Source of the DNA: Novosphingobium sp.
Lineage (GTDB): Bacteria; Pseudomonadota; Alphaproteobacteria; Sphingomonadales; Sphingomonadaceae
NCBI GenBank assembly: GCA_021299075.1
Contig: JAJTFU010000016.1
Location: 1 to 18,133, forward strand
Length of the DNA: 18,133 bases
Direction of reading: 5' to 3'
The notes beneath the pieces were generated by a model that was not told the DNA's origin, made no database searches, and saw nothing but the letters and a program-made list of their open reading frames with translations. Made by a program: the position numbers and the translations under genes. Shown here one piece after another: positions 1 to 9,096 of the stretch (position 1 is the first letter of the stretch; every line of letters begins with the position of its first letter).

Positions 1-918
1 GTCAAGCGCGCAGGCCCGGGCATCGCCGCGCAGTTCGCAGCCGGCATCGAGCAGCGCGGCAACCAGACTGGCCGATTCGGGGTAGAGCGCATCGATCAGC
101 AGCGTCTCCATCGCTCCGCAAACCCCGGTGCGGCGCAGCTTGGCATTGACCGCGATAGCCTGCGCCTTGGCCGGATCGGCAGCAGCGTGGACATGGGTGT
201 GGTTGATCCCGTCGAGGTGCGCGAGCACCGGCACGCGGGCATCGGCCTGGACCCGCGCCACCAGGCTCTTGCCCCCGCGCGGCACGATCATGTCAATCAG
301 CCCGGCGGCGGTCAGCATGGCGCCAACCACGGCCCGGTCCTGGTTGGGAACCAGTTGCACCGCTGCGGCTGGAACTCCCGCCTCGACCAGTCCTGCAACC
401 ATCGCCGCATGGATTGCCCGGTTGGAATGAACCGCCTCGCTCCCCCCGCGCAGCAGCACCGCATTGCCTGATGCCAGGCCCAGCGCAGCAGCATCGGCAG
501 TCACATTGGGGCGGCTCTCGTAGATGATCCCGATCAGCCCGATCGGCACCCTGACTCGCGACAGGACCAGGCCATTGGGCCGCTCGGTCCGGTCGATCTC
601 CTGCCCGACCGGATCGGGCAGTTCGGCGACGGCGGCAACGGCATCGGCGATTCCCGCCAGGCGCCCGGGATCAAGCCGCAGCCGATCAAGCATGGCACCG
701 CTGAGGCCGCGCTCGGCCCCGGCGGCCATATCCCGTGCATTGGCTTCAAGAATCGCGGATTCCTGCGCCCGCAGCGCCTTGGCGGCAGCGCACAGCGCGG
801 CCTTGCGCTGGGCCGAGCCAAGCTGCGCCAATTGCGTCTGGGCGGCACGCCCGGCCCGGGCCAGAGCGGTTACCAGCGAATCGTGATCGCCATCGAAAGA
901 GGGGGCAGGAACGGTCAT
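1..918 (-). CDS. proA: Gamma-glutamyl phosphate reductase (glutamate-5-semialdehyde dehydrogenase), C-terminus cut by window edge
   Basis: ProA reduces gamma-glutamyl phosphate to glutamate-5-semialdehyde with NADPH, the second step of proline synthesis, in the cytoplasm. Translating the minus strand from ATG at 918 gives an uninterrupted 306-codon frame that leaves the window. The usual ProA is about 420 residues, so roughly the last quarter is missing. Family signatures are visible: VPIGLIGIIYESRPNVT, then the segment with SGNAVLLRGGSEA, and near the edge RRTGVCGAMETLL, whose Cys267 matches the catalytic cysteine of the aldehyde dehydrogenase fold. No strong Shine-Dalgarno is seen before the ATG. 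The gene is divergent from the M23 peptidase gene. Its usual partners (proB, nadD) would lie outside the window and cannot be checked. Confidence 0.95.
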   Translation of the reverse strand, partial: MTVPAPSFDGDHDSLVTALARAGRAAQTQLAQLGSAQRKAALCAAAKALRAQESAILEANARDMAAGAERGLSGAMLDRLRLDPGRLAGIADAVAAVAELPDPVGQEIDRTERPNGLVLSRVRVPIGLIGIIYESRPNVTADAAALGLASGNAVLLRGGSEAVHSNRAIHAAMVAGLVEAGVPAAAVQLVPNQDRAVVGAMLTAAGLIDMIVPRGGKSLVARVQADARVPVLAHLDGINHTHVHAAADPAKAQAIAVNAKLRRTGVCGAMETLLIDALYPESASLVAALLDAGCELRGDARACALD

Positions 919-944
919 TTCTGCGGCTGCGCCTATCACTTGGT

Positions 945-1006
945 AAACGGTTCCCGCAACCCAATCGACTCGTCGTGTGAGTCTTTCGATTCAACGACAA
1001 CCGTTT
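945..1006. promoter_or_regulatory. Divergent proA / M23-peptidase control region with GANTC cluster and inverted 8-mers
   Basis: The gap between proA and the peptidase gene holds three GANTC sites within 26 bases: GACTC at 967-971, GAGTC at 979-983 and GATTC at 988-992. GANTC is the target of the CcrM adenine methyltransferase in alphaproteobacteria, and GcrA activates promoters carrying methylated GANTC. Flanking them are AAACGGTT at 945-952 and its inverted copy AACCGTTT at 999-1006. What is seen is the motif clustering; control by CcrM/GcrA is inferred. No convincing -35/-10 pair could be assigned. Confidence 0.4.
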
Positions 1007-1078
1007 GCGGAAGATTCGCCTCGCCGCAGCGAAGCTGCTAGCGGGCCGCATCGGAAGTCAAAAGGGCTCGGGGTCGTC

Positions 1079-2233
1079 TTGCAAAATCTGACCGCTGGCG
1101 GGTTAAGGGACCGCCTGCGGAGCTGGTTCCCGGATCGCGAATTTTTCATGCGATCGCAGGGGCAGGTCCGTTTCATCAAGGTTTCTGCCAAGGTGCAGAT
1201 GGTGGGTGCCGCCATCATCGCCGCGCTGCTGCTTGCCTGGCTGGTCTCGATGGCTGGCATGGCAGTTTCCCAGTACATGTCCACGCGTGACCGCCTGGCC
1301 CTGCTCAATCGCGAAGCCAAGGTGGCGACTGCCGAAAGTCGCGTCGCCGAATACCGCGATGACCTGAAAAGCGTCGCCGAAGACCTGACCCGGCGCCAGG
1401 ACGCGCTTGAAAAGATGTCCGACGTGCTGCCGGACGACATCAAGGATGCCGATACGGTGAGCGATTCGACCGGCGAGGCCGCCAAAACGGTCGACAAGGT
1501 CAGCGCCGCGCTGCCCGAAGCCGTCGGTCTCGCAAAGATCGAAGCCCGCCAGCTCGCGCTGGTTGAGCGGCTGACCCGTTTTGCCGATCGGCGTTCCGCC
1601 GTTGCCGCCGAGCGCATTCGCGCGTTGGGGCTCAATCCCGATGCCATGGTTGCCCGGCTCAACGATCGTTCGGCTCAGGGTGGTCCGCTGATCGAGCTGT
1701 TTGGTCCCAAGAAGCGCGCGATCGATCCGCGGTTCGAGCGGCTTGGCCTCAGTCTGGCGCGGATGGATGCGCTGGAGCGCGGCCTGGCCGGCATCCCGCA
1801 GCATACGCCGGCCAACATCGCCTTTATCTCGTCGGGCTTCGGCTACCGCGCCGATCCGTTCACCGGCGGCGCTGCCTTCCATGCCGGGCTCGATTTCAAG
1901 GGTCCGATCGGCGCGCCGATCTATTCGGCCGCAGCAGGGCGGGTGAGCTTCGTCGGTGTCCAGCAGGGCTATGGCAACACGGTTGAGATTGACCATGGTA
2001 ACGGGCTGATGACGCGGTATGCTCACATGTCGGGCTTCCGGGCGCGAGTCGGTCAGCGGGTGGAAGCCGGGCAAGTGATCGGCCTGATCGGTAACACCGG
2101 GCGGTCGACGGGTCCGCACCTGCATTTCGAAGTCCGGATCAACGACCGGGCAGTCAATCCCCGGCCATTCCTTGAGGCGGCGGCAAATGTTCAACAAGAA
2201 GGCGGCCGCAGCGCCGCATCCAACGGGCAGTAA
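1079..2233 (+). CDS. Membrane-anchored M23 (LytM) family metallopeptidase, partner of bactofilin
   Basis: Predicted periplasmic zinc endopeptidase acting on peptidoglycan cross-bridges. Numbering from the TTG at 1079 gives 384 residues. A cytoplasmic stretch contains WFPDRE and RSQGQVRFIKVS, followed by one membrane segment (about 41-63), a periplasmic helical, probably coiled-coil region (about 70-170), and a LytM domain (about 245-366). The LytM zinc ligands are H268 and D272 (HAGLD) and H349 (HLHFE); H316 (YAHM) and H347 complete the catalytic set. The start is uncertain. A GTG at 977 adds 34 residues with poor codon bias and lies on the GANTC cluster. An ATG at 1148 would cut the conserved WFPDRE segment. 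A GGGG lies 5 bases before the TTG. The 3' end overlaps the bactofilin gene by 47 bases, implying coupled expression. This architecture matches the LmdC-type peptidases that work with bactofilins in stalked and budding alphaproteobacteria. Confidence 0.9.
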   Translation: MQNLTAGGLRDRLRSWFPDREFFMRSQGQVRFIKVSAKVQMVGAAIIAALLLAWLVSMAGMAVSQYMSTRDRLALLNREAKVATAESRVAEYRDDLKSVAEDLTRRQDALEKMSDVLPDDIKDADTVSDSTGEAAKTVDKVSAALPEAVGLAKIEARQLALVERLTRFADRRSAVAAERIRALGLNPDAMVARLNDRSAQGGPLIELFGPKKRAIDPRFERLGLSLARMDALERGLAGIPQHTPANIAFISSGFGYRADPFTGGAAFHAGLDFKGPIGAPIYSAAAGRVSFVGVQQGYGNTVEIDHGNGLMTRYAHMSGFRARVGQRVEAGQVIGLIGNTGRSTGPHLHFEVRINDRAVNPRPFLEAAANVQQEGGRSAASNGQ

Positions 2234-2615
2234 CACCATGCGCGGATCGACCTTCTCGGTCCTTGGGGCCGATATGGCGATCAAGGGCAATGTCACGGCT
2301 TCGACTGACCTACACATCGATGGCAAGGTCGAGGGTGATGTCACCTGCAGCTCGCTCGTCCAGGGCGAAACCGGCGAGATCGTCGGCGCGGTCAAGGCAG
2401 AGAGTGCTCGGCTCTCGGGCATCGTCCGTGGTTCGATCTCGGCCCGCGAACTGGTGATTCTCAAGAGCGCGCGGATCCACGGCGACGTGCATTACGATGC
2501 GCTGACGATCGAGCAGGGCGCCCAGGTCGATGGCCGGTTCGCCCCGCGCGGTGTTGGCCAGCCCGAAGACAGCCCGGCTGAGAGTGTTGAAAAGCTGCTG
2601 ACCCTGGCGGGTTAA
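2187..2615 (+). CDS. Bactofilin (polymer-forming cytoskeletal protein)
   Basis: A 142-residue protein whose central part (about 20-120) is the bactofilin beta-helix, with short repeats of the pattern hydrophobic-x-G-x-V/I: IKGNV, IDGKVEGDV, IVGAV, LSGIVRGSI, IHGDV, VDGRF. The tails are short and disordered, with an Ala/Lys N-terminus beginning MFNKK and a charged C-terminus. Bactofilins assemble without nucleotide into filaments on the inner membrane and position cell-wall enzymes. The ATG at 2187 is preferred over the TTG at 2172 because MFNKK resembles known bactofilin starts and GAGG at 2174-2177 is well spaced for it. The gene begins inside the 3' end of the M23 peptidase gene, the classic bactofilin-LytM pairing (for example Helicobacter CcmA with Csd peptidases, Hyphomonas BacA with LmdC). 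It converges on the acyl-CoA ligase gene with only 8 bases between stops. Confidence 0.93.
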   Translation: MFNKKAAAAPHPTGSNTMRGSTFSVLGADMAIKGNVTASTDLHIDGKVEGDVTCSSLVQGETGEIVGAVKAESARLSGIVRGSISARELVILKSARIHGDVHYDALTIEQGAQVDGRFAPRGVGQPEDSPAESVEKLLTLAG

Positions 2616-2623
2616 GGCGTCGG

Positions 2624-4315
2624 TTACGTCAGGCCGACTTCGGCGCGCAGCGCCTTGCGGTCGAGCTTGCCGATCATCGTCTTGGGCAGGCTTTCACGGA
2701 TCACCACCTGATCAACCCGCTCGTGCTTGCCGAGTTGGGTGTTGAGCCACTTGGCCAGTGCTTTGCCGGTTTCAACGGCGCCTTCCTGCATGGTCACATA
2801 AGCACGCGGTGCTTCGCCGCGATAGGCATCGGGCACGCCGATCACCAACGCCTCCTTGACCGCTGGATGGCGGAGCAGCACGGCTTCGACTTCGCTGGGG
2901 AAGACCTTGAAGCCGCCGACCGCGATCATGTCCTTGATCCGGTCGACAATCCGCAGATAGCCGCCCTCTTCCAACACGGCGACATCGCCGGTGCGCAGCC
3001 AGCGTCCGTCGGGCCGCTCGGCAAAGGCGGCCAGGGCGGCCTCGGGCCGGCGCCAATAGCCGCGCATGACTTGCGGGCCCTGGATCGCCAGTTCGCCCGG
3101 CTCTCCGTCAGACGCATCCTGCGTTGGATCTTCTTTATCGAGCAGACGGATGCGGGTACCGGGGATCGGCTGACCGATCGTGCCGGGACGCTCCTCGCCC
3201 TCATAGGGATTGGCCGTTGCCACCCCGGCGGTTTCGGTCAGGCCATAACCTTCGATCAGCCGCGCACCAGTGGTGGCCTCGAACCGCTGCTTGAGTGGCT
3301 GCGGCAAGGGCGCCCCGCCCGAGATACAAACCCTGAGCGAGCTGAAATCGGTCTTGCTGCAATCCGGATGATCCAGCAGCGCCTGGTACATGGTCGGCAC
3401 GCCCGGGATCGCCGTGGCCTTGACCCGGGCCAGGGTCTTCAGCGCCTGCCCGGCGTCGAAACGCGGCAGCATTGCAATGCAGCCGCCGTGCGCCACGGTG
3501 CGGTTGAGCACGCAGATATTCGCGAAGACGTGGAACATCGGCAGCACGCCGACGATCATGTCGCGTTCGTCCTCGCGCGGGTCGATCGCCTCGACCTGAC
3601 GGGTGTTGGCAGTGATGTTCTGGTGCGTCAGCATCGCCCCCTTGGGCGTGCCGGTAGTGCCGCCGGTATATTGCAGCAGGGCGAGGTCTTCCTCTGGATC
3701 AAGGGTAACCGGTGTAGGCACCGCATCGACCAGCAGATCATCCCAGCGCAGCGCCTGGTCAGGGACCGGGCTTAGTGACTTGCGGGCCAGCAGCCGCATG
3801 GCCAGGCCCTTGATCCAGGGCAGCTGACTGGCCAGCGAACCGACAACCAGCCATTCAAGCGCCGACTGCTCCTTCACCGCCTGGGCTGTTGGCAACAGCG
3901 CAGAGGAATCGACCGTCACCAGCAGCCGCGTCCCCGAATCCGCGACCTGCGCCGCGAGTTCGGCGGGAGTGTAGAGCGGCGAGAAATTGACCACCGTCGC
4001 CCCGGCCAGCATCGCGCCGTAATAGGCCGAGATGTAGATTGGCACGTTAGGCAGGAACAGTCCGACCCGGTCACCCTTGACGATCCCAAGCTGCTGGAGC
4101 CCCGCAGCGAAGGCCCGCGCCTCCTGGGCTAATTCGGCATAGCTGAAGCGGCGCCCCATGAAGTCGACCAACGGCCGATCTCCAAAGCGCGCCACGCTGT
4201 CCGCGAACATCTCCGGCACTGTCAGCGGCGCAAAGGTGGTGTCCCAAGGCGTCGGGTGCGCATAATGCGCTTGCCACGGCTGAACGGGCGTAGCGGCTGG
4301 CGTGCTGACACTCAT
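2624..4315 (-). CDS. fadD: Long-chain fatty acid--CoA ligase (AMP-forming, ANL superfamily)
   Basis: Activates a fatty acid with ATP to an acyl-adenylate and then to acyl-CoA, feeding beta-oxidation or lipid synthesis at the inner membrane. The protein is 563 residues, the normal FadD size. Motifs in order: AMP/P-loop YTGGTTGTPKG (216-226), LPMFHVF (258-264), ISGGAPLP (331-338), EGYGLTETAG (355-364), TGD (442-444), the hinge/linker DRIKDMIAVGGFKVFPSE (458-475), and the C-terminal catalytic lysine in PKTMIGK (K550). The substrate chain length cannot be read from sequence; the fadD symbol is by family resemblance. The ATG at 4315 puts the normal N-terminal WxxxYxxxxPW segment in place. The gene lies 62 bases downstream of trcR on the same strand and may be read with it. 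Confidence 0.92.
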   Translation of the reverse strand: MSVSTPAATPVQPWQAHYAHPTPWDTTFAPLTVPEMFADSVARFGDRPLVDFMGRRFSYAELAQEARAFAAGLQQLGIVKGDRVGLFLPNVPIYISAYYGAMLAGATVVNFSPLYTPAELAAQVADSGTRLLVTVDSSALLPTAQAVKEQSALEWLVVGSLASQLPWIKGLAMRLLARKSLSPVPDQALRWDDLLVDAVPTPVTLDPEEDLALLQYTGGTTGTPKGAMLTHQNITANTRQVEAIDPREDERDMIVGVLPMFHVFANICVLNRTVAHGGCIAMLPRFDAGQALKTLARVKATAIPGVPTMYQALLDHPDCSKTDFSSLRVCISGGAPLPQPLKQRFEATTGARLIEGYGLTETAGVATANPYEGEERPGTIGQPIPGTRIRLLDKEDPTQDASDGEPGELAIQGPQVMRGYWRRPEAALAAFAERPDGRWLRTGDVAVLEEGGYLRIVDRIKDMIAVGGFKVFPSEVEAVLLRHPAVKEALVIGVPDAYRGEAPRAYVTMQEGAVETGKALAKWLNTQLGKHERVDQVVIRESLPKTMIGKLDRKALRAEVGLT

Positions 4316-4377
4316 GTCAGCTTAAGTGGCGCGACAAGCGGTTTCGCGCAAGCGACAGTCTGGCCTAGGCCGTGGAA

Positions 4378-5079
4378 TTAGCCTTCGTCGGTCGCTTCGG
4401 CCGCACGCTTGGCCTCCAGCCATGCGGCTGCCTCAGCTTCCTGGGCGGCTTCCGAGGCGGCCTTGGTCTGGGCCTCACGCTCAGCCCGCAGTTCCTCGAT
4501 CAGGGCTTCGCGGTCATCACCGAGGCGCAGATCATCGCCAGCCTGATCGAGCAGGCCGGCCTTCTTGGCCGCCTTGGCCACAATCGCATCGAGTTCGCGC
4601 TGGCTGCACAGGCCCAGGGTCACCGGATCCTTCGGCTGAATGTTGGCAATGTTCCAGTGGCTGCGATCGCGGATCGCGGCGATGGTATTGCGGGTCGTGC
4701 CGATCAGCTTGCCGATCTGCGCGTCCGAGATTTCAGGGTGGTTGCGCAGGATCCAGGCGATGCCGTCCGGCTTGTCCTGGCGCTTTGACACCGGGGTATA
4801 GCGCGGACCCTTGGTGCGGCTGACCTGGGCCGGGGCCTTTTGCATGACCAGCGAATAGGACGGATCGTTCTGACCCTTCTCGATTTCAGCCATGGTCAGT
4901 TCGCCCGAGCGCACCGGATCGCGGCCGGTATACTTGCTGCTGGCCAGATCATCGGCCATCGCGTTCACTTCAAGGATGTGCAGCCCGCAGAATTCGGCGA
5001 TCTGTTCGAACGACAGGGCAGTGTTGTCGACCAGCCACGAAGCAGTGGCATGCGGCATCAGCGGGGTGGGCTGGGTCAC
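4378..5079 (-). CDS. trcR: TrcR-family (DUF1013) cell-cycle transcriptional regulator
   Basis: A 233-residue protein of the alphaproteobacteria-specific DUF1013/TrcR family, described as a cell-cycle transcription regulator. The start is GTG at 5079, giving TQPTPLMPHATASWLVDNT as the conserved opening; GGCGGAG sits about 9 bases upstream. A longer in-frame start (ATG at 5154) would add 25 residues that cross the leader hairpin and look noncoding. Two helix-turn-helix-like segments are visible: LSFEQIAEFCGLHILEV (about 22-38) and ISDAQIGKLIGTTRNTIAAI (about 117-136), the second resembling a sigma-region-4-like fold. The C-terminus (about 185-233) is an Ala/Glu/Lys-rich helix. The family assignment is firm; the regulatory role is taken from the family and not visible here. 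Confidence 0.88.
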   Translation of the reverse strand: MTQPTPLMPHATASWLVDNTALSFEQIAEFCGLHILEVNAMADDLASSKYTGRDPVRSGELTMAEIEKGQNDPSYSLVMQKAPAQVSRTKGPRYTPVSKRQDKPDGIAWILRNHPEISDAQIGKLIGTTRNTIAAIRDRSHWNIANIQPKDPVTLGLCSQRELDAIVAKAAKKAGLLDQAGDDLRLGDDREALIEELRAEREAQTKAASEAAQEAEAAAWLEAKRAAEATDEG

Positions 5080-5117
5080 GGGAAATTCTCCGCCAGAAAT
5101 CGAGTTCAAAATAATAG

Positions 5118-5140
5118 GGCCGCCCCTTACCGGAGCGGCC
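5118..5140 (-). terminator. Possible intrinsic terminator after the quinone oxidoreductase gene, in the trcR leader
   Basis: Read on the minus strand, a GGCCGC/GCGGCC stem with an 11-base loop is followed by the T-rich run CTATTATTTTG. It lies about 60 bases after the oxidoreductase stop codon and 38 bases before the trcR start. The stem is short (6 bp), so efficiency is doubtful. The TATTAT in the tail could instead be a -10 element for trcR. Confidence 0.4.
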
Positions 5141-5170
5141 GTTCGGCGGGTCATCTAGGTGATAACGGCG

Positions 5171-5190
5171 GATTCGGCAAGGATTGAGTC
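5171..5190. promoter_or_regulatory. Pair of GANTC sites upstream of trcR
   Basis: GATTC at 5171-5175 and GAGTC at 5186-5190 lie about 95-110 bases upstream of the trcR start, in the gap after the oxidoreductase stop. GANTC is the CcrM methylation target. The pair is seen; any role in trcR timing is inferred. The terminator-like hairpin lies between these sites and trcR, which weakens a promoter reading. Confidence 0.25.
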
Positions 5191-5198
5191 AGGTTGGC

Positions 5199-6212
5199 TT
5201 AGACCTCCAGAACGATCTTGCCGATATGAGCACCGGCTTCCATCCGGGCATGGGCTGCGGCAGCCCCGGCCAGCGGGAAAGCCTGGTCCATGATCGGGCG
5301 CAGCTCACCGCTGGTGAACAGCGGCCAGGCATTGGCCGCGATCTCCTGCGCCAGCAGCGCCTTGAACTGGTTGGAGCGTGGCCGCAGCGTCGATCCGGTC
5401 AGCGTGTAGCGCCGGCTCATGATCACCGCCATGTTGAGTTCTGCCTGCATCCCGCCCTGGACCGCAATCGTCACGTGACGGCCATCTTCCTTCATGCAGC
5501 GCAGGTTGCGCGCAACGTAATCACCCGCAACCATATCGAGCACCAGCTCGACGCCCTGCCCGCCGGTGATCGTCTTGACCTCCTCGACAAAGTCGGTCGC
5601 CTTGTAATCGATCGCGTGGTCGGCGCCGATCTTCAGCGCGGCGGCGCATTTTTCGGCATCGCCGCAGGTCACGATCACGGTCAGCCCGAAGGCCTTGCCC
5701 AGCATGATCGCCATAGTGCCGATCCCGCTGGTCCCGCCATGGACCAGGATCGTCTCCCCCTCCTTGGCCCAGCCGCGCTCGAACACGTTGTGCCAGACGG
5801 TGAACAGCGTTTCCGGCAGGGCCGCCGCCTGATCCAGCGGCATCCCGGCCGGGACCGGCAGGCAGTGATCGGCCATGGCCAGGCAGTATTCCGCATAGCC
5901 GCCGCCAGCCACCAGGGCACAGACCCGCTGGCCCAGCATGACGTCGCTGACGCCATCGCCCAGCGCGACAACTTCACCCGCGATCTCCAGTCCGGGGATC
6001 GGCGAGGCGCCCGGCGGCGGCGGATAGAGCCCGCGGCGCTGGATCACATCCGGCCGGTTGACCCCGGCAAAAGCCACCTTGACCAGGACTTGCCCGGGAC
6101 CGGGTAATGGCACCGGCAGGATCTGCGGCTGCAGCACTTCGGGGCCGCCCGGCGTGTCGAAACCGATCGCGGTCATCGTTTCAGGCAGTGTCTGGGGAGA
6201 ATTTCCGGCCAT
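5199..6212 (-). CDS. NAD(P)H-quinone oxidoreductase, PIG3 family (zinc-free MDR superfamily)
   Basis: Predicted cytoplasmic NADPH-dependent quinone reductase of the medium-chain dehydrogenase/reductase superfamily, 337 residues, close to the PIG3 family norm of about 325. Seen in order: N-terminal catalytic domain with GVNRPDVIQRRGLYPPPPGA (50-69) and IPGLEIAGEVVALG, then the Rossmann segment VHGGTSGIGTMAIMLGKA (157-174), and a C-terminal GKIVLEV. Zinc-binding cysteines and the GHE motif of alcohol dehydrogenases are absent, as expected for quinone reductases. The start at 6212 is chosen because AGGAAA is about 8 bases upstream and the opening matches relatives. The same frame stays open back to 6593, but that extension runs antisense through the DUF1192 gene and is low-complexity. 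The gene is divergent from DUF1192. Confidence 0.92.
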   Translation of the reverse strand: MAGNSPQTLPETMTAIGFDTPGGPEVLQPQILPVPLPGPGQVLVKVAFAGVNRPDVIQRRGLYPPPPGASPIPGLEIAGEVVALGDGVSDVMLGQRVCALVAGGGYAEYCLAMADHCLPVPAGMPLDQAAALPETLFTVWHNVFERGWAKEGETILVHGGTSGIGTMAIMLGKAFGLTVIVTCGDAEKCAAALKIGADHAIDYKATDFVEEVKTITGGQGVELVLDMVAGDYVARNLRCMKEDGRHVTIAVQGGMQAELNMAVIMSRRYTLTGSTLRPRSNQFKALLAQEIAANAWPLFTSGELRPIMDQAFPLAGAAAAHARMEAGAHIGKIVLEV

Positions 6213-6268
6213 TTGCCTATTTCCTGTTGGCATTGCTCTGCGCCGGCCCGGCCTAGCCTTTGGCCGTG

Positions 6269-6297
6269 TTGACAGCAAGCGCAGGAAGGTCGATTCT
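6269..6297 (+). promoter_or_regulatory. Candidate promoter of the DUF1192 gene
   Basis: A perfect -35 hexamer TTGACA at 6269-6274 is followed after 17 bases by GATTCT at 6292-6297, a weak -10 (3 of 6 matches). The -10 contains a GANTC site (6292-6296). If used, transcription would begin only a few bases before the ATG at 6307, suggesting a very short leader. Confidence 0.4.
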
Positions 6298-6306
6298 GCT
6301 GTCAGG

Positions 6307-6507
6307 ATGGACGACGACGACCGCCCCCGCGCACGCAGCGATGCCGCCAGCCAGTTGGCGCTGGAACCGCTCGATCGGCTTTCGCAGGATGAGCTGGCCG
6401 AACGCATCGTCCTGCTTGAGGCCGAGATCGTCCGGATCAAGGCCCACCGGGACAAGGTTTCAGCCCACCGGGCCGCCGCCGACGCCCTGTTCAGGCGGCC
6501 AGACTGA
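6307..6507 (+). CDS. DUF1192 family small protein
   Basis: A 66-residue acidic-then-helical protein. It opens with MDDDDRPRAR and carries the family signature LEPLDRLSQDELAERIVLLEAEI in two parts (about 19-41), then a basic helix ending RAAADALFRRPD. DUF1192 proteins are 55-70 residues, alphaproteobacterial and of unknown function, so length and composition fit. The helix looks capable of forming a short coiled coil. AGGAAGG lies 17 bases upstream of the ATG, too far for a normal Shine-Dalgarno. The gene is divergent from the quinone oxidoreductase and about 140 bases upstream of clpA. Confidence 0.85.
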   Translation: MDDDDRPRARSDAASQLALEPLDRLSQDELAERIVLLEAEIVRIKAHRDKVSAHRAAADALFRRPD

Positions 6508-6515
6508 TGATTTTC

Positions 6516-6549
6516 GGGATGCCCCTTCGCACTGGCGATCCGGCATCCC
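6516..6549 (+). terminator. Hairpin downstream of the DUF1192 gene
   Basis: The 8-base arms GGGATGCC (6516-6523) and GGCATCCC (6542-6549) are perfectly complementary around an 18-base interval. The hairpin begins 9 bases after the DUF1192 stop. No T-run follows, so it may be a weak or factor-dependent terminator. Its right arm runs into the first direct repeat of the clpA upstream region. Confidence 0.35.
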
Positions 6550-6593
6550 ATATAGGTCCGCGAACGGTTGACCATATAGGTCCGGTTAACCAT
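6548..6593 (+). repeat. Interlaced direct repeats upstream of clpA
   Basis: CCATATAGGTCCG occurs at 6548-6560 and again at 6572-6584 (24-base period). CGGTTGACCAT at 6565-6575 is repeated as CGGTTAACCAT at 6583-6593 (18-base offset), overlapping the first pair. The whole lies 58-103 bases before the clpA start in an otherwise geneless 143-base gap. The arrangement looks like tandem operator sites; the binding protein is unknown. Confidence 0.5.
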
Positions 6594-6650
6594 CCTTGTT
6601 CATACTCTTCGGCTATCGAAGGGTCACTCCATCCGTGGGAAGGCTTCTAA

Positions 6651-9023
<2,373 letters not shown>

Positions 9024-9041
9024 TCGGGGTCAATGCGCAGG

Positions 9042-9075
9042 ATTCGGCAGCCTGTCAGCGAGCAGGCTGCCGAAT
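9042..9075 (+). terminator. Strong hairpin between clpA and the truncated haemoglobin gene
   Basis: A perfect 13-bp stem, ATTCGGCAGCCTG (9042-9054) pairing with CAGGCTGCCGAAT (9063-9075), encloses an 8-base loop. It starts 18 bases after the clpA stop and ends 7 bases before the haemoglobin Shine-Dalgarno (GCGGAG, 9083-9088). Only a weak T-rich tail (TCCGTTT) follows, so it may terminate, attenuate or protect mRNA ends. Confidence 0.6.
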
Positions 9076-9096
9076 TCCGTTTGCGGAGCCGATCCG

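Noticed and set aside
977..1078. GTG at 977 as the peptidase start
   Set aside because: The added 34 codons have weak third-position GC bias, no ribosome site, and overlap the GANTC cluster; kept as an alternative only.
1103..2464. 453-codon minus-strand open frame across the peptidase and bactofilin genes
   Set aside because: It is antisense to two well-supported genes, has no family resemblance and is rich in Arg/Pro/His typical of GC-rich shadow frames.
2723..3775. 350-codon plus-strand open frame
   Set aside because: Antisense to the acyl-CoA ligase gene; composition is that of a shadow frame.
4362..4371. GGCCTAGGCC palindrome after trcR
   Set aside because: Ten bases with no loop cannot form a terminator hairpin, and such short GC palindromes are expected by chance here.
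6213..6593. N-terminal extension of the quinone oxidoreductase frame to 6593
   Set aside because: The added 127 residues are low-complexity Ser/Arg, run antisense through the DUF1192 gene, and a good ribosome site supports the start at 6212.
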